NCBI GenBank assembly: GCA_902795955.1
Contig: CADBNJ010000225.1
Span: forward strand, 1-8,075
Source: Oscillospiraceae bacterium
GTDB lineage: Bacteria > Bacillota > Clostridia > Saccharofermentanales > Saccharofermentanaceae
Reading direction: 5' to 3'
DNA length: 8,075 nt
Shown here: positions 8,038 through 8,075 of the stretch, piece by piece
Layout: the number at the start of each line of letters is the position of its first letter
Numbering within the stretch: position 1 is the stretch's first letter
Program-made: the position numbers and the translations under genes
The notes under the pieces: generated by a model
What the model saw: the letters and a program-made list of their open reading frames with translations, nothing else
The model's database searches: none
Told to the model about the DNA's origin: nothing

Positions 8038-8044
8038 TTTTCAA
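8016..8044 (-). promoter_or_regulatory. internal promoter of the transposase
   Basis: On the minus strand, TTGAAA (8044-8039; 5 of 6 to the -35 consensus) is followed after exactly 17 bases by TAAAGT (8021-8016; 4 of 6 to the -10 consensus). Transcription would begin near 8010, giving a leader of roughly 30 bases that includes the ribosome binding site. The promoter lies just inside the right terminal repeat, where IS transposase promoters commonly lie. Confidence 0.65.
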
Positions 8045-8049
8045 TTACT

Positions 8050-8075
8050 TATTCCCAAGCTTTCCGTGAAGAACC
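8050..8075 (-). repeat. right terminal inverted repeat of the IS (transposase 5' end)
   Basis: Read on the minus strand it starts GGTTCTTCACG, as the left end does, then differs at five bases and agrees again over CTTGGGA. The outermost base is the last base of the window, so the flanking target duplication cannot be seen. Confidence 0.87.

Larger units (their letters stand above)
6622..8075 (-). mobile_element. ISL3-family insertion sequence, apparently complete, 1454 bp
   Basis: The element is bounded by imperfect terminal inverted repeats that both begin GGTTCTTCACG and carry one transposase gene filling nearly all of it. Size, single ORF, GG-starting termini and the transposase type agree with the ISL3 family, which usually makes 8-bp target duplications. 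The 8 bases before the left end are TAAGAAAA (6614-6621); the matching copy would lie just beyond the window. The 61-base gap between the epimerase stop and the IS shows no gene or clear terminator. The ORF is open and the motifs intact, so the IS may be active. Confidence 0.9.

Noticed and set aside
1..8075. CRISPR array, toxin-antitoxin pair, phage genes or another new defence system
   Set aside because: No regularly spaced repeats and no small paired genes were seen; all long open frames are accounted for by uvrA, the Clp ATPase, the epimerase and the transposase.

Overview
The window looks like a low-to-moderate GC Firmicute of the class Clostridia. The support is a UvrA of the Gram-positive type, a Clp ATPase of the ClpC/ClpE class with an N-terminal zinc finger, strong AGGAGG-like ribosome binding sites before some genes, U-rich intrinsic terminators and an ISL3-family insertion sequence. 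A genus cannot be named from these features.

Layout. Bases 1-121 are the tail of a tRNA cluster: a possible 3' end of one tRNA, then a complete tRNA-Glu(CTC) with encoded CCA, then an intrinsic terminator. Bases 137-5584 are a two-gene, same-strand unit: uvrA (nucleotide excision repair damage sensor, 993 aa) followed after 3 bases by an 820-aa Clp unfoldase whose ribosome binding site lies inside the end of uvrA. A strong terminator (5608-5643) closes the unit. Bases 5697-6560 encode a 287-aa NAD(P)-binding epimerase/dehydratase-like protein with its own good ribosome binding site. Bases 6622-8075 are an apparently complete ISL3-family IS of 1454 bp, with its transposase on the minus strand pointing back toward the epimerase gene. 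The window ends on the last base of the IS, so the second target-site copy is not visible.

How the genes work together. uvrA and the Clp gene are physically coupled, which joins a DNA repair protein to a protein-quality-control ATPase; no CtsR or LexA site is visible to drive either. The epimerase appears to be a separate transcription unit. The IS is self-contained: it has a recognisable internal promoter, a ribosome binding site, and inverted repeats placed so that only transcripts entering from outside the IS could fold over the transposase start. That last arrangement is the most interesting thing in the window. Otherwise I see housekeeping genes plus one IS, with no CRISPR array, toxin-antitoxin pair, phage gene or clearly new multi-gene system.
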